DNA of 64,000 nt from Chloroflexota bacterium (GCA_030603665.1 JAUVXJ010000010.1:62001-126000); one strand, 5' to 3'; numbered from the stretch's first letter, positions 24,385 to 33,202 are shown. Made by a program: numbers and translations. Notes: generated by a model from the letters alone, not told the origin.

Positions 24385-25854
24385 CTAGACTCCGAACCAG
24401 CGGTGGTGCTTGACCACGTCCAGATCAATGATCAGGCGCAAGAAGGTGCGGGTTACGGTGATGGCTGTGAACATGCCCACAATCACGCCGATGCCCAGGG
24501 TCAGCGCAAAGCCCTTTACGACACTGGCCCCAAAGTAGGAGCCGAACCAGAAGAGTATGGCACAGGTGATGAGCGTGGCGAAGTTGGAATCGCGTATGGA
24601 CGGCCACGCGCGGCTGAATCCTTGCTCCACCGCCAGCCGCAGCTGCTTGCCAGCTCGCAACTCCTCCTTCATACGCTCGAAGATGAGGACATTCGCGTCC
24701 ACGGCCATGCCCACCGAGAGAATGAACCCCGCTATGCCTGGCAGGGTCAGAACCACCGGTATCAACTTGAAGAGGGCCAGCACCAGCATGGCGTAGATCA
24801 GCAGCGCCGCGGTGGCCAGGAGACCAGGGAACCGATAGTAGAGTAGCATGAATAGCGCAACCGTGGCCAGGCCGATGGCGCCAGCGAGGATGCTCTTCTG
24901 CAAGGAGTCCTCACCCAGGGTGGGGCCGACGGTGCGGTTGGTCTCCACACGCAAGGGAATGGGCAGAGCTCCGTATCGCAGGCGGATGACGATGCTTTCC
25001 GCTTCCTCGGGAGAAAACCCTCCCTCCCTCGTGATGCGCACCCCTCCCGTGGGGATGGGCTCGTTGATCGTGGCGCAGCTCACCACCTGCTTGTCGAGAA
25101 CGATGCACATCAACTGCCCTACGCTATTCCGTGTGTACTCCGCGAAGAGAGCGGTCCCCTCGTCATCCAACTGGAAGCGGATCTCCAGAAGCCCCAAATC
25201 CCCAAAGTCCATGGCGGCTCCAGTGAGGTGACGCCCGGTGAGGATTGTCTGGAACACCGGTCCCTCGGGCTCGCTGGGAAGAGTTGGAGTGATCACCGCG
25301 CTAGGGGTCGCAGTGGCTGATTCGGTGGCTGTGATGGTGAGCTGAGGAGCCGGCGTCTCTGGGCTGATGGTCGCCGTAGGGGCGACCGGCGTGAGCACCG
25401 CCAGTTGTTCAGTAGTGGTCACAACCGTTCCAGCAGGCAGGAACGAGCGTCCAGCGTCGATGAACTCCAGCAGACCCGTCTCGCCAAAGGTCTCGATGGC
25501 CCGCTCTGGATCCTCGATGCCGGGCAGCTCGACGATGATTCGCCTGCCGCCCGAGAGCTGAATGAGCGGCTCTGAGACCCCCAGGCCATTGACGCGCTGC
25601 TCGATGATGGACCTGGTGGCCTCCATGGCCCCGGGGTCAACGAGTTCCTCAGGAGGGACGTCAGCCTCCAGGAGGACCTGGAGGCCTCCCTGCAGATCCA
25701 GCCCCCTGCGCAGCTCTATCTCGCGGTCGAGGTTGATGGGGCCCACATGGATGTGGATACCTGGATTGCTGGGTAGATCTACCCAGGCGGCAGCGAGCGC
25801 CAGGACGATGATGCAGCCCAGCAGGGCCAGAGTTCTTCGCCTATCAGTGAGCAC
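24385..25854 (-). CDS. secD: Protein translocase subunit SecD
   Basis: The 489-residue product starts MLTDRRRTLALLGCIIVLAL and continues LRRGLDLQGGLQVLLEADVP, the typical SecD P1 entry. The C-terminal half has VGPTLGEDSLQKSILAGAIG, PVVLTLPGIAGFILSVGMAV and DANVLIFERMKEELRAGKQL. A low-complexity Thr/Ala/Pro insert of about 45 residues (about 165-210) lies in the external P1 region, absent from most SecD proteins. secD and secF overlap functionally and are separated by only 7 bp. SecD helps complete translocation after SecA-driven insertion. Confidence 0.96.
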   Translation of the reverse strand: MLTDRRRTLALLGCIIVLALAAAWVDLPSNPGIHIHVGPINLDREIELRRGLDLQGGLQVLLEADVPPEELVDPGAMEATRSIIEQRVNGLGVSEPLIQLSGGRRIIVELPGIEDPERAIETFGETGLLEFIDAGRSFLPAGTVVTTTEQLAVLTPVAPTATISPETPAPQLTITATESATATPSAVITPTLPSEPEGPVFQTILTGRHLTGAAMDFGDLGLLEIRFQLDDEGTALFAEYTRNSVGQLMCIVLDKQVVSCATINEPIPTGGVRITREGGFSPEEAESIVIRLRYGALPIPLRVETNRTVGPTLGEDSLQKSILAGAIGLATVALFMLLYYRFPGLLATAALLIYAMLVLALFKLIPVVLTLPGIAGFILSVGMAVDANVLIFERMKEELRAGKQLRLAVEQGFSRAWPSIRDSNFATLITCAILFWFGSYFGASVVKGFALTLGIGVIVGMFTAITVTRTFLRLIIDLDVVKHHRWFGV

Positions 25855-25936
25855 GGTTATATCCTTACCTCAGCTAAGTCAGCGGCGCTGATTATAGTGC
25901 GCGCCCGCGGGCCTGTCAAACTGGCCCTGCCGCGTG

Positions 25937-27112
25937 CTACACGACCTTCTCCCGCACCCAACTGCTGACGACGTCCATCGTCCAGACCACGATGACAATG
26001 GCCCACACGGCCACCCCTGCTTTCTTGTATTGGAGCAAGTTGACCCACTGAATGAGGATGAAGCCGATGCCACCGCCGCCGACGAAACCGATGACCGTGG
26101 ACATGCGCACGTTGATGTCCCAGCGGTAGATGGTGAAGGCGATGTAGGGAGGTACGATCTGGGGCACCACCGCATAGACGATGGTCTGCAGCGCGTTGGC
26201 GCCAGTGGCCTGAATGGCCTCGATAGGCCCCGGGTCAATGCTCTCCACCTGCTCTGAATAGAGCTTGCCCAAGGCGGCGATGGAGTGCATGCCGAGGGCC
26301 AGCACGCCCGCAAAGGGCCCGATGCCCACCCACACAGCAAAGATGATGGCCCAAATGTACGGTTCGATGGAGCGCACGATATTGAAGACCCCGCGGATGA
26401 GGAAGTAGACGATCATCGTGCTGCGATACTTGGACATCAGATTCCGGGCAGCGAGGAAGCTGAGCGGCACAGCCAAAAAGACGCCGACGGTGGTCGCCAT
26501 CATCGCCAACATGATGGTCTGCACCATCTTCGACAGGACGATCTTGGTGGTATCGCTGGGGTACGGCAGCCCCACGTCCCACTTCAGCTCAACCTCGATC
26601 TCCTGCAATTCCTCAGATGCAGGCACGTCCGGGATCGCGATGCCGACGGCGAAATGGCCTTCCGAGTCCGCGTCAATCCGCTTCAGCGATCTCCTGGTGC
26701 CTACGGGCGGGATCCAGCGCAGTATTCCCTTCGTGTCGGGCCTGAAGTTGAAGCCCTCGACACCCAATGGTTGTCCAGGCTCCCCGCAGAGATACGACAG
26801 CACCAGATATGGTTCGGACTCGCTGGCAGCGGGCTGTTGCGGAGATGCCGTGCCACACGGCACCTGGAAATCGGCGTACGCTCGCTGGTACTCCTTGTCT
26901 CGGGTCAGGAGATCCGGTTGCAGAAGCTGCTTCACGATGTGCACCATGTCAGGCGCGCCGGTGACCAGCTTCTTGAGGTCGATCTCAGTGATCTGCCAGG
27001 CGAAGGCATACACCACGACGGCCACCACAATGCCAAGGATCAAGCGCCTCGAAGAGAAAAGCCCCCTCCGTCTTCCTGGAATCTCTTGCCGTCTATCCTC
27101 TTCAGCACTCAC
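25937..27112 (-). CDS. phnE: Phosphonate-type ABC transporter permease PhnE with a large extracytoplasmic insert
   Basis: The C-terminal half is a normal PhnE permease: MVQTIMLAMMATTVGVFLAV, LSFLAARNLM, the EAA loop EAIQATGANALQTIVYAVVP, and STVIGFVGGGGIGFILI. The protein has 391 residues against about 270 for most PhnE. The excess is a soluble stretch (about 45-185) between the first helix and the rest, with two Cys and LRWIPPVGTRRSLKR. Being after an N-in helix it should face outside. It follows phnC by 14 bp. Substrate is probably phosphonate, phosphite or a phosphate ester, inferred from family. Confidence 0.88.
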   Translation of the reverse strand: MSAEEDRRQEIPGRRRGLFSSRRLILGIVVAVVVYAFAWQITEIDLKKLVTGAPDMVHIVKQLLQPDLLTRDKEYQRAYADFQVPCGTASPQQPAASESEPYLVLSYLCGEPGQPLGVEGFNFRPDTKGILRWIPPVGTRRSLKRIDADSEGHFAVGIAIPDVPASEELQEIEVELKWDVGLPYPSDTTKIVLSKMVQTIMLAMMATTVGVFLAVPLSFLAARNLMSKYRSTMIVYFLIRGVFNIVRSIEPYIWAIIFAVWVGIGPFAGVLALGMHSIAALGKLYSEQVESIDPGPIEAIQATGANALQTIVYAVVPQIVPPYIAFTIYRWDINVRMSTVIGFVGGGGIGFILIQWVNLLQYKKAGVAVWAIVIVVWTMDVVSSWVREKVV

Positions 27113-27126
27113 CGTCAGGATACCTC

Positions 27127-27885
27127 CTATCGTATCTCGACCTGGATGGCATCCTCGCCATAGATCTCCTTGAACCTGGCATCGTCTATCTCAGCGGGCG
27201 AGCCCTCGAAAACCACCTCGCCGTCCTTCAAGGCGAGTATGCGCGTGGCGTAGGCACGGGCCAGGCTGAGGAAGTGGAGGCTACAGAGCACCGTGACCCC
27301 CTTCTCTCTGTTCAGCTCTTCCAAATACCTGAGAATCGAGTGGGAAGTGGCGGGGTCCAGGCTGGCCACGGGCTCATCGGCGAGGATGAGAGTGGGATCC
27401 TGCATCAAGGCTCGGGCGATGCCAACTCGCTGCTGCTGACCACCACTCAATTCATCAGCCCGCTTGTAGGCCTGGTCGAGAATCCCAACCTGCCTCAGAG
27501 CGCCCATAGCCTTCTCCACATCCTTCTTGGGAAAGCGTCCAACGGCGCTTCGCCACGGACTGACATATCCCAGTCTGCCCGAGAGGACGTTGGTCAACAC
27601 CGAAGAACGTCTCACCAAGTTGAACTGCTGGAAGATCATACCGATGTGGCGCCGCGTCTTGCGCAACTCCTCACCAGACAGCTGCGTAACATCCACCCCA
27701 TCCCAGATGATCCGCCCCTCGGTGGGCTCTATCAGCCGGTTGATACACCTAAGCAACGTGGACTTGCCGGAGCCGCTCAGGCCGATGATGACCAGGAACT
27801 CGCCGTCCTTGACTTTCATGCTCACGTTCCTGAGCGCCACCGTACCGCCGTCGTAGATCTTCGTCAGGTTCTGTATCTCAAGCAT
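27127..27885 (-). CDS. phnC: Phosphonate-type ABC transporter ATP-binding protein PhnC
   Basis: The ATG at 27885 (MLEIQNLTKIYDGGTVALRN) follows GAGGGGG and is preferred to the frame start at 27999. The 252-residue protein has Walker A GLSGSGKSTLL, signature LSGGQQQRVGIARALMQDP and Walker B LILADEPVASLDP, with the PhnC-type FNLVRRSSVLTNVLSGRLGY. It energises import with PhnE. The hairpin at 27954-27987 separates it from phnD, suggesting reduced expression relative to the binding protein. Confidence 0.95.
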   Translation of the reverse strand: MLEIQNLTKIYDGGTVALRNVSMKVKDGEFLVIIGLSGSGKSTLLRCINRLIEPTEGRIIWDGVDVTQLSGEELRKTRRHIGMIFQQFNLVRRSSVLTNVLSGRLGYVSPWRSAVGRFPKKDVEKAMGALRQVGILDQAYKRADELSGGQQQRVGIARALMQDPTLILADEPVASLDPATSHSILRYLEELNREKGVTVLCSLHFLSLARAYATRILALKDGEVVFEGSPAEIDDARFKEIYGEDAIQVEIR

Positions 27886-27953
27886 GAGAACCCCCTCGCA
27901 CCACGCCGTCCCGAGGCAACCGCTGGAACGGCGACTCCGTAGACATCTAAACA

Positions 27954-27987
27954 GAGATTGGGCAGAGGAACACCCCTGCCCAATCTC
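27954..27987 (-). terminator. Hairpin between phnD and phnC (possible attenuator)
   Basis: A 12-bp perfect stem, GAGATTGGGCAG (27954-27965) with CTGCCCAATCTC (27976-27987), lies in the 154-bp gap. On the minus strand only a short TGTTTAG follows, so read-through is likely. It may set the usual excess of binding protein or protect the phnD mRNA 3' end. Confidence 0.6.
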
Positions 27988-28039
27988 AACCACATCCACA
28001 CTGCGTCAAGCCAATAGAGACGAGGACAAGGCGGTTCCC

Positions 28040-29068
28040 CTATTCGAGGATCTCCTCCTCCGTCCATCCAAGGATGTTGATGGCGTTGCGGACAGGGTTG
28101 TAGAAGTCATCATCCACAGGACCGAAGCCTGTGATGTCGTAGAAATCCTCGTCAGCGAGGACAGCCTGCCCTTCCTCAGTGGCCGCGTAGTCGATCAACG
28201 CTTGAGCGATGGTATCCCTCATCTCCGCGGGGAAGTCGCTCACGAAGCTCACCGTGTCGTTGGGGATATGCTCGCTGAGCCCAATGATCGCCACATCCTC
28301 TACCGCCATAGGGTCGGTGGTCATGGCCGCGACGCGAGCGTCTCGGATCCTCAGGCCGCCCTGCCACACCTTGTAGCTCCCATCGTCCTGCTGCTCGATG
28401 GTGAAGTCTCCACCGACCTCCGGTGGATCCCCCGTGGACCAATCCGCCGGGGTGTCACCGGGCGGTGAGAAGTAGCTGGTGCCGAAGTCAGCAGTGCCAT
28501 CCAGCACCGCCAACACCGCCTGCGGGTGCCCTCCAGCCTCGACCGTCTCACCCGCCGTGATGCCGTTCAAGGACAGCTGCACCGATGGGTACAGGTAACC
28601 CGAAGTGGAGGTCACGCTGGGCACCGCCCACTTCTTGCCCTCCAGGTCAGCAAGGGACGTGAGGCCGCTGTCACGACGCACTACGAACTGGGTCCAATAC
28701 GCGGTGCGCCCGTACCGGATGGTAGCCAGCTCAACTTCTACGCCACACTTGTCATTGGCCAGAACGTAGCCCAGCCCGGGGATGAAGCCCATGGTATCGC
28801 CCTCGGCGGCGCACATGGCCTCGATGGTGGCCGCGTAGGAGACCGGCACGGACACGTCAAAGTGGATCCCTGTCTGCTCTGTGATCCAGGCAGCCATGGC
28901 CTCGCCGGACGACTCGATGACGGCCACGTCTACCGACGGCACGAACATCAGCTTGACGGGATTCTCTGCAGATCCCAGCTCTGGGGGCGCTGCGGGTGCA
29001 CACCCACTGACCAGAACCGGGCCTACCAGCAGCGCCAATCCCAACAGTACAAGAAGATACTTTCTCAT
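28040..29068 (-). CDS. phnD: Phosphonate-type ABC transporter substrate-binding lipoprotein PhnD
   Basis: The 342-residue protein begins MRKYLLVLLGLALLVGPVLV and has lipobox VSGC. The body matches the PhnD family: ENPVKLMFVPSVDVAVIESS, IHFDVSVPVSYAATIEAMCA, MGFIPGLGYVLANDKCGVEV, SGLTSLADLEGKKWAVPSVT and VLDGTADFGTSY. It captures the ligand outside the cell for PhnCE. Ligand type cannot be told from the sequence, since no C-P lyase or phosphonatase gene is in the window. A promoter lies about 165 bp upstream, giving a long untranslated leader that I could not assign to a known riboswitch. Confidence 0.93.
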   Translation of the reverse strand: MRKYLLVLLGLALLVGPVLVSGCAPAAPPELGSAENPVKLMFVPSVDVAVIESSGEAMAAWITEQTGIHFDVSVPVSYAATIEAMCAAEGDTMGFIPGLGYVLANDKCGVEVELATIRYGRTAYWTQFVVRRDSGLTSLADLEGKKWAVPSVTSTSGYLYPSVQLSLNGITAGETVEAGGHPQAVLAVLDGTADFGTSYFSPPGDTPADWSTGDPPEVGGDFTIEQQDDGSYKVWQGGLRIRDARVAAMTTDPMAVEDVAIIGLSEHIPNDTVSFVSDFPAEMRDTIAQALIDYAATEEGQAVLADEDFYDITGFGPVDDDFYNPVRNAINILGWTEEEILE

Positions 29069-29230
29069 TTCTTTCCCCTCTCTCCCCTTCCTATCTAGTG
29101 CTTAGTCTCATTCCCTAGAGCGTAGTCCTGAAGGCCGCGATCAGTAGCTATCTGTGCGCATCACCCCCTTCCGTTGTGTGCTGTCTTAGCATCCAGGCAA
29201 TCCACCTACAACATCGTTGAACTCTGGAAT

Positions 29231-29259
29231 ATCATAGCACAGAGCAGTTCTCACGACAA
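29231..29259 (-). promoter_or_regulatory. Promoter of phnD
   Basis: On the minus strand TTGTCG (29254-29259) and TATGAT (29231-29236) are 17 bp apart. Transcription near 29224 would give a leader of about 155 nt before phnD. Confidence 0.6.
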
Positions 29260-29379
29260 GCTGGTATAGCCCAGGAAGGCCTCCTGCCTGCTGGGCCTGA
29301 TCGCCGAGATCACCCCTGCAGATCGTGACAGCATCGGCTTCGTGCTACGCTGGGCACTGAGATGGTAAGATGCTATTTC

Positions 29380-29765
29380 CATAGTACTATACTTTGGGAC
29401 AGTTAAAGCTACAAGTTATATGTAGTAGTACTAGTAGGGATGTGGATTGGTGGACAAGGGAGGGCCGGGCCACAGCGGCGACCCTACGCATTGTGGAGAT
29501 GGCTCGTGTACCTCCCACATCTAGTAGTTGTCCGGGGAGCTGGCGGTTGCGCTGGATGTGTACCCTGTGTGGACAAGACATGAGCTGTAGGGGAAAGGGA
29601 GAGGCTGTGTTGTGGATATGTGGACGTGCTGTGGGAGTATGGCAGCGGGGATGGTGAGCTGGTGTTGCAGGACCAAAAGCGTGACGCGCAGAGAGAGGGA
29701 TTATCCCCAATACCTGGGGGTTATCCACATTGTAGAGGGGCTTATCCACAGGGGTGGTACTACAG
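29380..29765. other. Putative chromosomal replication origin (oriC)
   Basis: The gene-free DNA downstream of dnaA has TTATCCCCA (29701-29709), TTATCCACA (29721-29729) and TTATCCACA (29742-29750). Reverse-oriented DnaA-box-like sites are TGTGGATTG (29441), TGTGGACAA (29568), TGTGGATAT (29611) and TGTGGACGT (29619). At the far end an AT-rich stretch (29370-29420) leads into TAGTAGTACTAGTAG (29423-29437), which has the spacing of DnaA-trio elements beside the unwinding site. Gene direction switches across this point. The short open frame at 29394-29657 is probably chance. Confidence 0.8.
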
Positions 29766-31106
29766 CTAGCGACTGTTGTAAAGAGCTCCCCTCAGGGCCA
29801 GAACGTCACGGCGCAGCTGGTCGTCTTCTTCGATCTGACGCTCGACTTTGTCGTGGCCGTGTATCACGGTGGTGTGATCCCGGTTGCCGAGAGCGGCTCC
29901 TATCTGGACCAACGAAGTCCCGGTCTCCTCGCGGCCGAGATACATGGCCACTTGACGCGCGAGTGCTAGGTCTCTGGTACGTCGAGACCCTCGCAGGTCG
30001 TCGGCCTGGAAATGGAAGAATTCAGCGACAGCGGTGATGATCTCATCCATGGTCAGAGCCTGCTGTGGAGAGAGGGTCTCGGCAAGGGCCTGGGTGGCCA
30101 GCTCCAGGGTGACCGGAGAGAAACGCATTTGTGCGTGGGCGATGACGCGGGTGAGGGCGCCCTCGAGTTGTCGGATGTTGTCCTGGAACTTGTGAGCGAT
30201 GAGGTCTATCACCTCATCGGGGATGTGCTGCTCCTGGGGCTCGGCCTTAAACCGCAGGATGGCGATGCGGGTCTCCAGATCGGGGGGCTGAATGTCGGCG
30301 ATGAGTCCCCACTCAAAACGCGAACTCAGACGCTCCTCCAGGGTGGGGATCGCTGTGGGCGGCCGGTCGCTGGAGATGACGATCTGCCGTCTAAACGAGT
30401 GGAGGGTGTTGAAGGTGTGGAAGAACTCTTCCTGAGTGCTCTCCTTGCCAGCGATGAACTGGATGTCGTCCACGAGAAGGACATCCACCTCGCGGTACTT
30501 GGCGCGGAACTCGTCGGTAGACTGGTTGCGGATGGAGTTGATCAGGTCGTTGGTGAAGGTCTCGGAGGAGACATAGAGTACCTGGGCGTGGCGGGAGAGG
30601 GCCTCGTTACCGACGGCGTGGAGCAGGTGGGTCTTGCCCAGACCAACGCCGCCGTGTATGAAGAGCGGATTGTAGCTATCGCCGGGGTGTTCGGCAGCGG
30701 CGATGGCAGCGGCGTGGGGCAGGCGGTTGCTGCCACCGACAATGAATTTCTCAAAGGTATAGTGCGGGATCAGCATCGGTGGGGGGGAATGCGGCTGGGA
30801 ATCGGCGGCGCCTTCCTCGAGGAGCGGAGCGGCAAGCGAGGGATCCTCAGGATGCTGGGATTGGGCTCTGACGACGAACCTGACCTCAGCGGTCTGGTTG
30901 GTGAGGCCGATCAGGGTTCTCTTGACGATGGTTTGTAGGCGGTTCTCCAGCCACTCCTTGGCGTACGTGTTGTGGACTCCGATGATGAAGGTGCCGTCCT
31001 CGTGAGCGATGGGGAAGGTGTTGCTGATCCACGTGTCGTAGGTGGCCTTGGTCATTTGCAGTTGCAGCTCGCCCTTGGCCGCGTCCCACACTCCCTTGAG
31101 GTCCAT
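29766..31106 (-). CDS. dnaA: Chromosomal replication initiator protein DnaA
   Basis: The 446-residue product has domain I (about 1-75), a short linker, the AAA+ domain with YTFEKFIVGGSNRLPHAAAI, Walker A GGVGLGKTH (152-160), LLVDDIQFIAGKESTQEEFF and a C-terminal DNA-binding domain with the signature NRDHTTVIHGHDKV. It binds the boxes at the origin and opens it. TTGGAGGGAAC precedes the ATG. Its 3' end abuts the putative oriC. No dnaN or recF follows or precedes it in this window, unlike the common arrangement. Confidence 0.98.
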   Translation of the reverse strand: MDLKGVWDAAKGELQLQMTKATYDTWISNTFPIAHEDGTFIIGVHNTYAKEWLENRLQTIVKRTLIGLTNQTAEVRFVVRAQSQHPEDPSLAAPLLEEGAADSQPHSPPPMLIPHYTFEKFIVGGSNRLPHAAAIAAAEHPGDSYNPLFIHGGVGLGKTHLLHAVGNEALSRHAQVLYVSSETFTNDLINSIRNQSTDEFRAKYREVDVLLVDDIQFIAGKESTQEEFFHTFNTLHSFRRQIVISSDRPPTAIPTLEERLSSRFEWGLIADIQPPDLETRIAILRFKAEPQEQHIPDEVIDLIAHKFQDNIRQLEGALTRVIAHAQMRFSPVTLELATQALAETLSPQQALTMDEIITAVAEFFHFQADDLRGSRRTRDLALARQVAMYLGREETGTSLVQIGAALGNRDHTTVIHGHDKVERQIEEDDQLRRDVLALRGALYNSR

Positions 31107-31832
31107 GTTCCCTCCAACTCGTCCTTGCAGCCAGCCTTCGAGAGAGTCAACCGGGAGAGTCGCTCGCCGACCCTAGTGTGCACGTAGCTCGCGGAACAGA
31201 GTCTGGAATCTCTTCGACGCGCTTTGCCCTCTCGCCCGGCATCCCCCTGGGCGAAGTTGAGGGCTCGTGACCTGGTATCACCTAGAAGATTGTTGATCTG
31301 TACTGCTGCTAGTGTTGAGTGCCTAAGATTGCCACGTGGGCCAGCCCGGAGCGGGCGGCCTGCGCTCGGCGGGAGCCGATGCTTGCTGCTGTCATCAGCC
31401 CACGCTGATCCTGTCCGGAGGCACCGGGCAAAGCCATCTGGCCGCGGCTACGTCAGCGCGTGAGAGGAGTGCGCTTCGTGGACTGCGCAGCGACGCGGCC
31501 GATAGTGGCAAGTGCGAGGATGGGCCTCTGATGCCTTGTTCAGGAGCGCACCGTATTGTAATCGAGGAGTTAGAGATCGTCCAACTGGAGACGGTGTTTG
31601 GGGGGTGTTGAGGCGACTACCGAACGGACCATTCGCGCCCCTGGGGCTACTACATGTGGGGAACACTGCCAATGGGCGGGCCACATCTTGTAGTTCTCGG
31701 GCTCCGGGAGTGCGGAGTGAGAGGCTCGAAACTTTAAGGAATCTTATGGAAAGCGCGCCGAGGTTTGCCGCGAAGGGGGTCCTTTGATACAATGAGCGGC
31801 GAAGACCGAACTAGGAAACAAAGAGGTGAAGC
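31107..31832. other. 725-bp gap between dnaA and apt; possible structured RNA
   Basis: No convincing protein gene is present; the open frames are Arg/Pro/Ser-rich and lack ribosome sites. One imperfect hairpin pairs CTACTACATGTGG (31647-31659) with CCACATCTTGTAG (31681-31693), 11 of 13 positions, around a GC-rich loop. It could be part of a small RNA, but I found no match to SRP RNA, RNase P or tmRNA. The apt promoter is at 31765-31793. Confidence 0.4.
31765..31793 (+). promoter_or_regulatory. Promoter of apt
   Basis: TTGCCG (31765-31770) and TACAAT (31788-31793) are 17 bp apart, placing the start of transcription about 30 nt before the apt ATG. Confidence 0.6.
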
Positions 31833-32345
31833 ATGGATCTAGAGAAGATCATTCGGGATGTGCCGGACTTCCCCAAGGAGGGCATAATCTTCAAGGATAT
31901 CACCACACTGCTCAAGGATGCTCAAGCCTTCCGGGAGGCGGTCGATCGGCTGGTGGAGCGCTACTCTGGAGAGCAGATCGATCTGGTGGTGGCGGTGGAG
32001 GCCAGGGGATACATCTTCGGTGCCCCCATCGCGTACAAGCTGGGTGCGGGATTCATTCCTGTACGCAAGGTGGGCAAGCTGCCTGCCGAGACAATACGCG
32101 AGGAGTATGAACTGGAGTACGGCACCGACGCCGTCGAGATGCACCGCGATGCGATCGAGCCTGGCCAGAAGGTGCTGATCGTTGACGATCTCATCGCCAC
32201 CGGCGGGTCGGCGGCAGCGACCGCCCGGCTGGTGGAAGCGCTGGGCGGCGACATCGTGGGCATAGCGTTCCTCATTGAGCTGGCCTTTCTGAACGGCGTG
32301 GACAAGCTGAAGGAGTACGACGTCTTCACCATCATACAGTACTGA
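31833..32345 (+). CDS. apt: Adenine phosphoribosyltransferase
   Basis: The 170-residue product starts [20 protein letters not shown], the classic Apt N-terminus, followed by [20 protein letters not shown] and the PRPP motif [20 protein letters not shown]. It forms AMP from adenine and PRPP in purine salvage. Length and motifs are complete. GAGGTGAAGC precedes the ATG. It stands alone, downstream of a long gap after dnaA on the other strand. Confidence 0.97.
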   Translation: MDLEKIIRDVPDFPKEGIIFKDITTLLKDAQAFREAVDRLVERYSGEQIDLVVAVEARGYIFGAPIAYKLGAGFIPVRKVGKLPAETIREEYELEYGTDAVEMHRDAIEPGQKVLIVDDLIATGGSAAATARLVEALGGDIVGIAFLIELAFLNGVDKLKEYDVFTIIQY

Positions 32346-32405
32346 CGGCGAGACGCGTGTTGGCCGCGCTCTTGTCCCGCAGCCGCGAACGCTCTGTTGG
32401 TGGGC

Positions 32406-32472
32406 TGTGGATAGTCTGTGGACAGAGTGGGGTCAACAGAGGCCGGCCGCCGGGGCGGAATATTGGGGATAA
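32406..32472. promoter_or_regulatory. Second cluster of DnaA-box-like sites
   Basis: After apt three sites fall within 70 bp: TGTGGATAG (32406-32414), TGTGGACAG (32417-32425) and TTGGGGATAA (32463-32472), the last being the exact reverse of the TTATCCCCAA found in oriC. A role as a DnaA reservoir or regulatory site is an inference. Confidence 0.4.
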
Positions 32473-32477
32473 TAGAG

Positions 32478-32512
32478 AGAGCCTCAGGTCACTTGGGTGG
32501 CTCTGAGGCTCT
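32478..32512. terminator. Bidirectional terminator between apt and the AIM24-family gene
   Basis: AGAGCCTCAG (32478-32487) pairs perfectly with CTGAGGCTCT (32503-32512), followed by TCTTC on the plus strand. It separates two convergent genes. Confidence 0.75.
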
Positions 32513-32521
32513 TCTTCGTCA

Positions 32522-33202
32522 CTACTTCGAGGATTTGTCTGGCAGTCTAGGAATCAACCAGGAGAGAAAGGCGTCGTCGCTCCGCGTCTGGATGAACACC
32601 TTGCCCGGTCCAGTGAGATTGACCACCAAACCCTCGCCGCTGAAGAGGGTGGATTTCGCGCCAGCGATCGTCTTCACCTCAAAGCCCATCCCCTCCGTGA
32701 AGGCCACTAGGTGGCCGGTGTCGACGGTGTGGCTCTGGCCTGCCCCAAGTTCCATCTCGTGGATGGCACCGTAGCTCGAGAACACGAGGGTGCCCGAACC
32801 GCTGCACTTGAGCATGATCAGACCCTCTCGCGCGAAGAAAGTCTGGGCTCCACTCCACTTGGTGTCAACCGCGATTCCCTCCGAAGAAGCCACGTAGGAG
32901 CCGGACTGTACCATCAAGGTCTCGTCTCTCATCTCCCTCGCAGCCATGTCCCCCGGTAGCGGCGGTGCCAGAGTGATTTCGCCACCTTCCGCCGGAGCGC
33001 GATAGGTGTTGATGAAGAAGGTCTCTCCGCCCAGCATCGATCGCTTCAGCGCTTGTATCAGGCCGCCCTTAACTTCGGTCTCGATGCGCATGCCTGGGGA
33101 CATGCTAACCATGGCCCCTGCTTCCGAGTGAAAGGCCTCGCTGGGGCCAAGACCGACGACGGCCAAGGCGTAGGCTGGGCGGTGTTGAATATCAACCTGC
33201 AT
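32522..33202 (-). CDS. AIM24/TIGR00266 family protein
   Basis: The 226-residue product starts MQVDIQHRPAYALAVVGLGP and is built of beta-strands with the family pattern SEAGAMVSMSPGMRIETEVK, GGLIQALKRSMLGGETFFIN, LMVQSGSYVASSEGIAVDTK and FTEGMGFEVKTIAGAKSTLF. The family forms a double-stranded beta-helix-like fold and occurs in all domains; its biochemical role is not defined. No signal or membrane segment is visible. It converges with apt. Confidence 0.88.
   Translation of the reverse strand: MQVDIQHRPAYALAVVGLGPSEAFHSEAGAMVSMSPGMRIETEVKGGLIQALKRSMLGGETFFINTYRAPAEGGEITLAPPLPGDMAAREMRDETLMVQSGSYVASSEGIAVDTKWSGAQTFFAREGLIMLKCSGSGTLVFSSYGAIHEMELGAGQSHTVDTGHLVAFTEGMGFEVKTIAGAKSTLFSGEGLVVNLTGPGKVFIQTRSDDAFLSWLIPRLPDKSSK

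Noticed and set aside
29394..29657. 87-codon frame in the origin region
   Set aside because: It covers the DnaA boxes and the trio element and has no ribosome site; Trp/Cys/Arg content is unlike a real protein.
31360..31460. Possible SRP (4.5S) RNA near GTCCGGAGG
   Set aside because: The conserved GGTCAGGxCCGGAAGG core is not met and the flanking helix does not pair.
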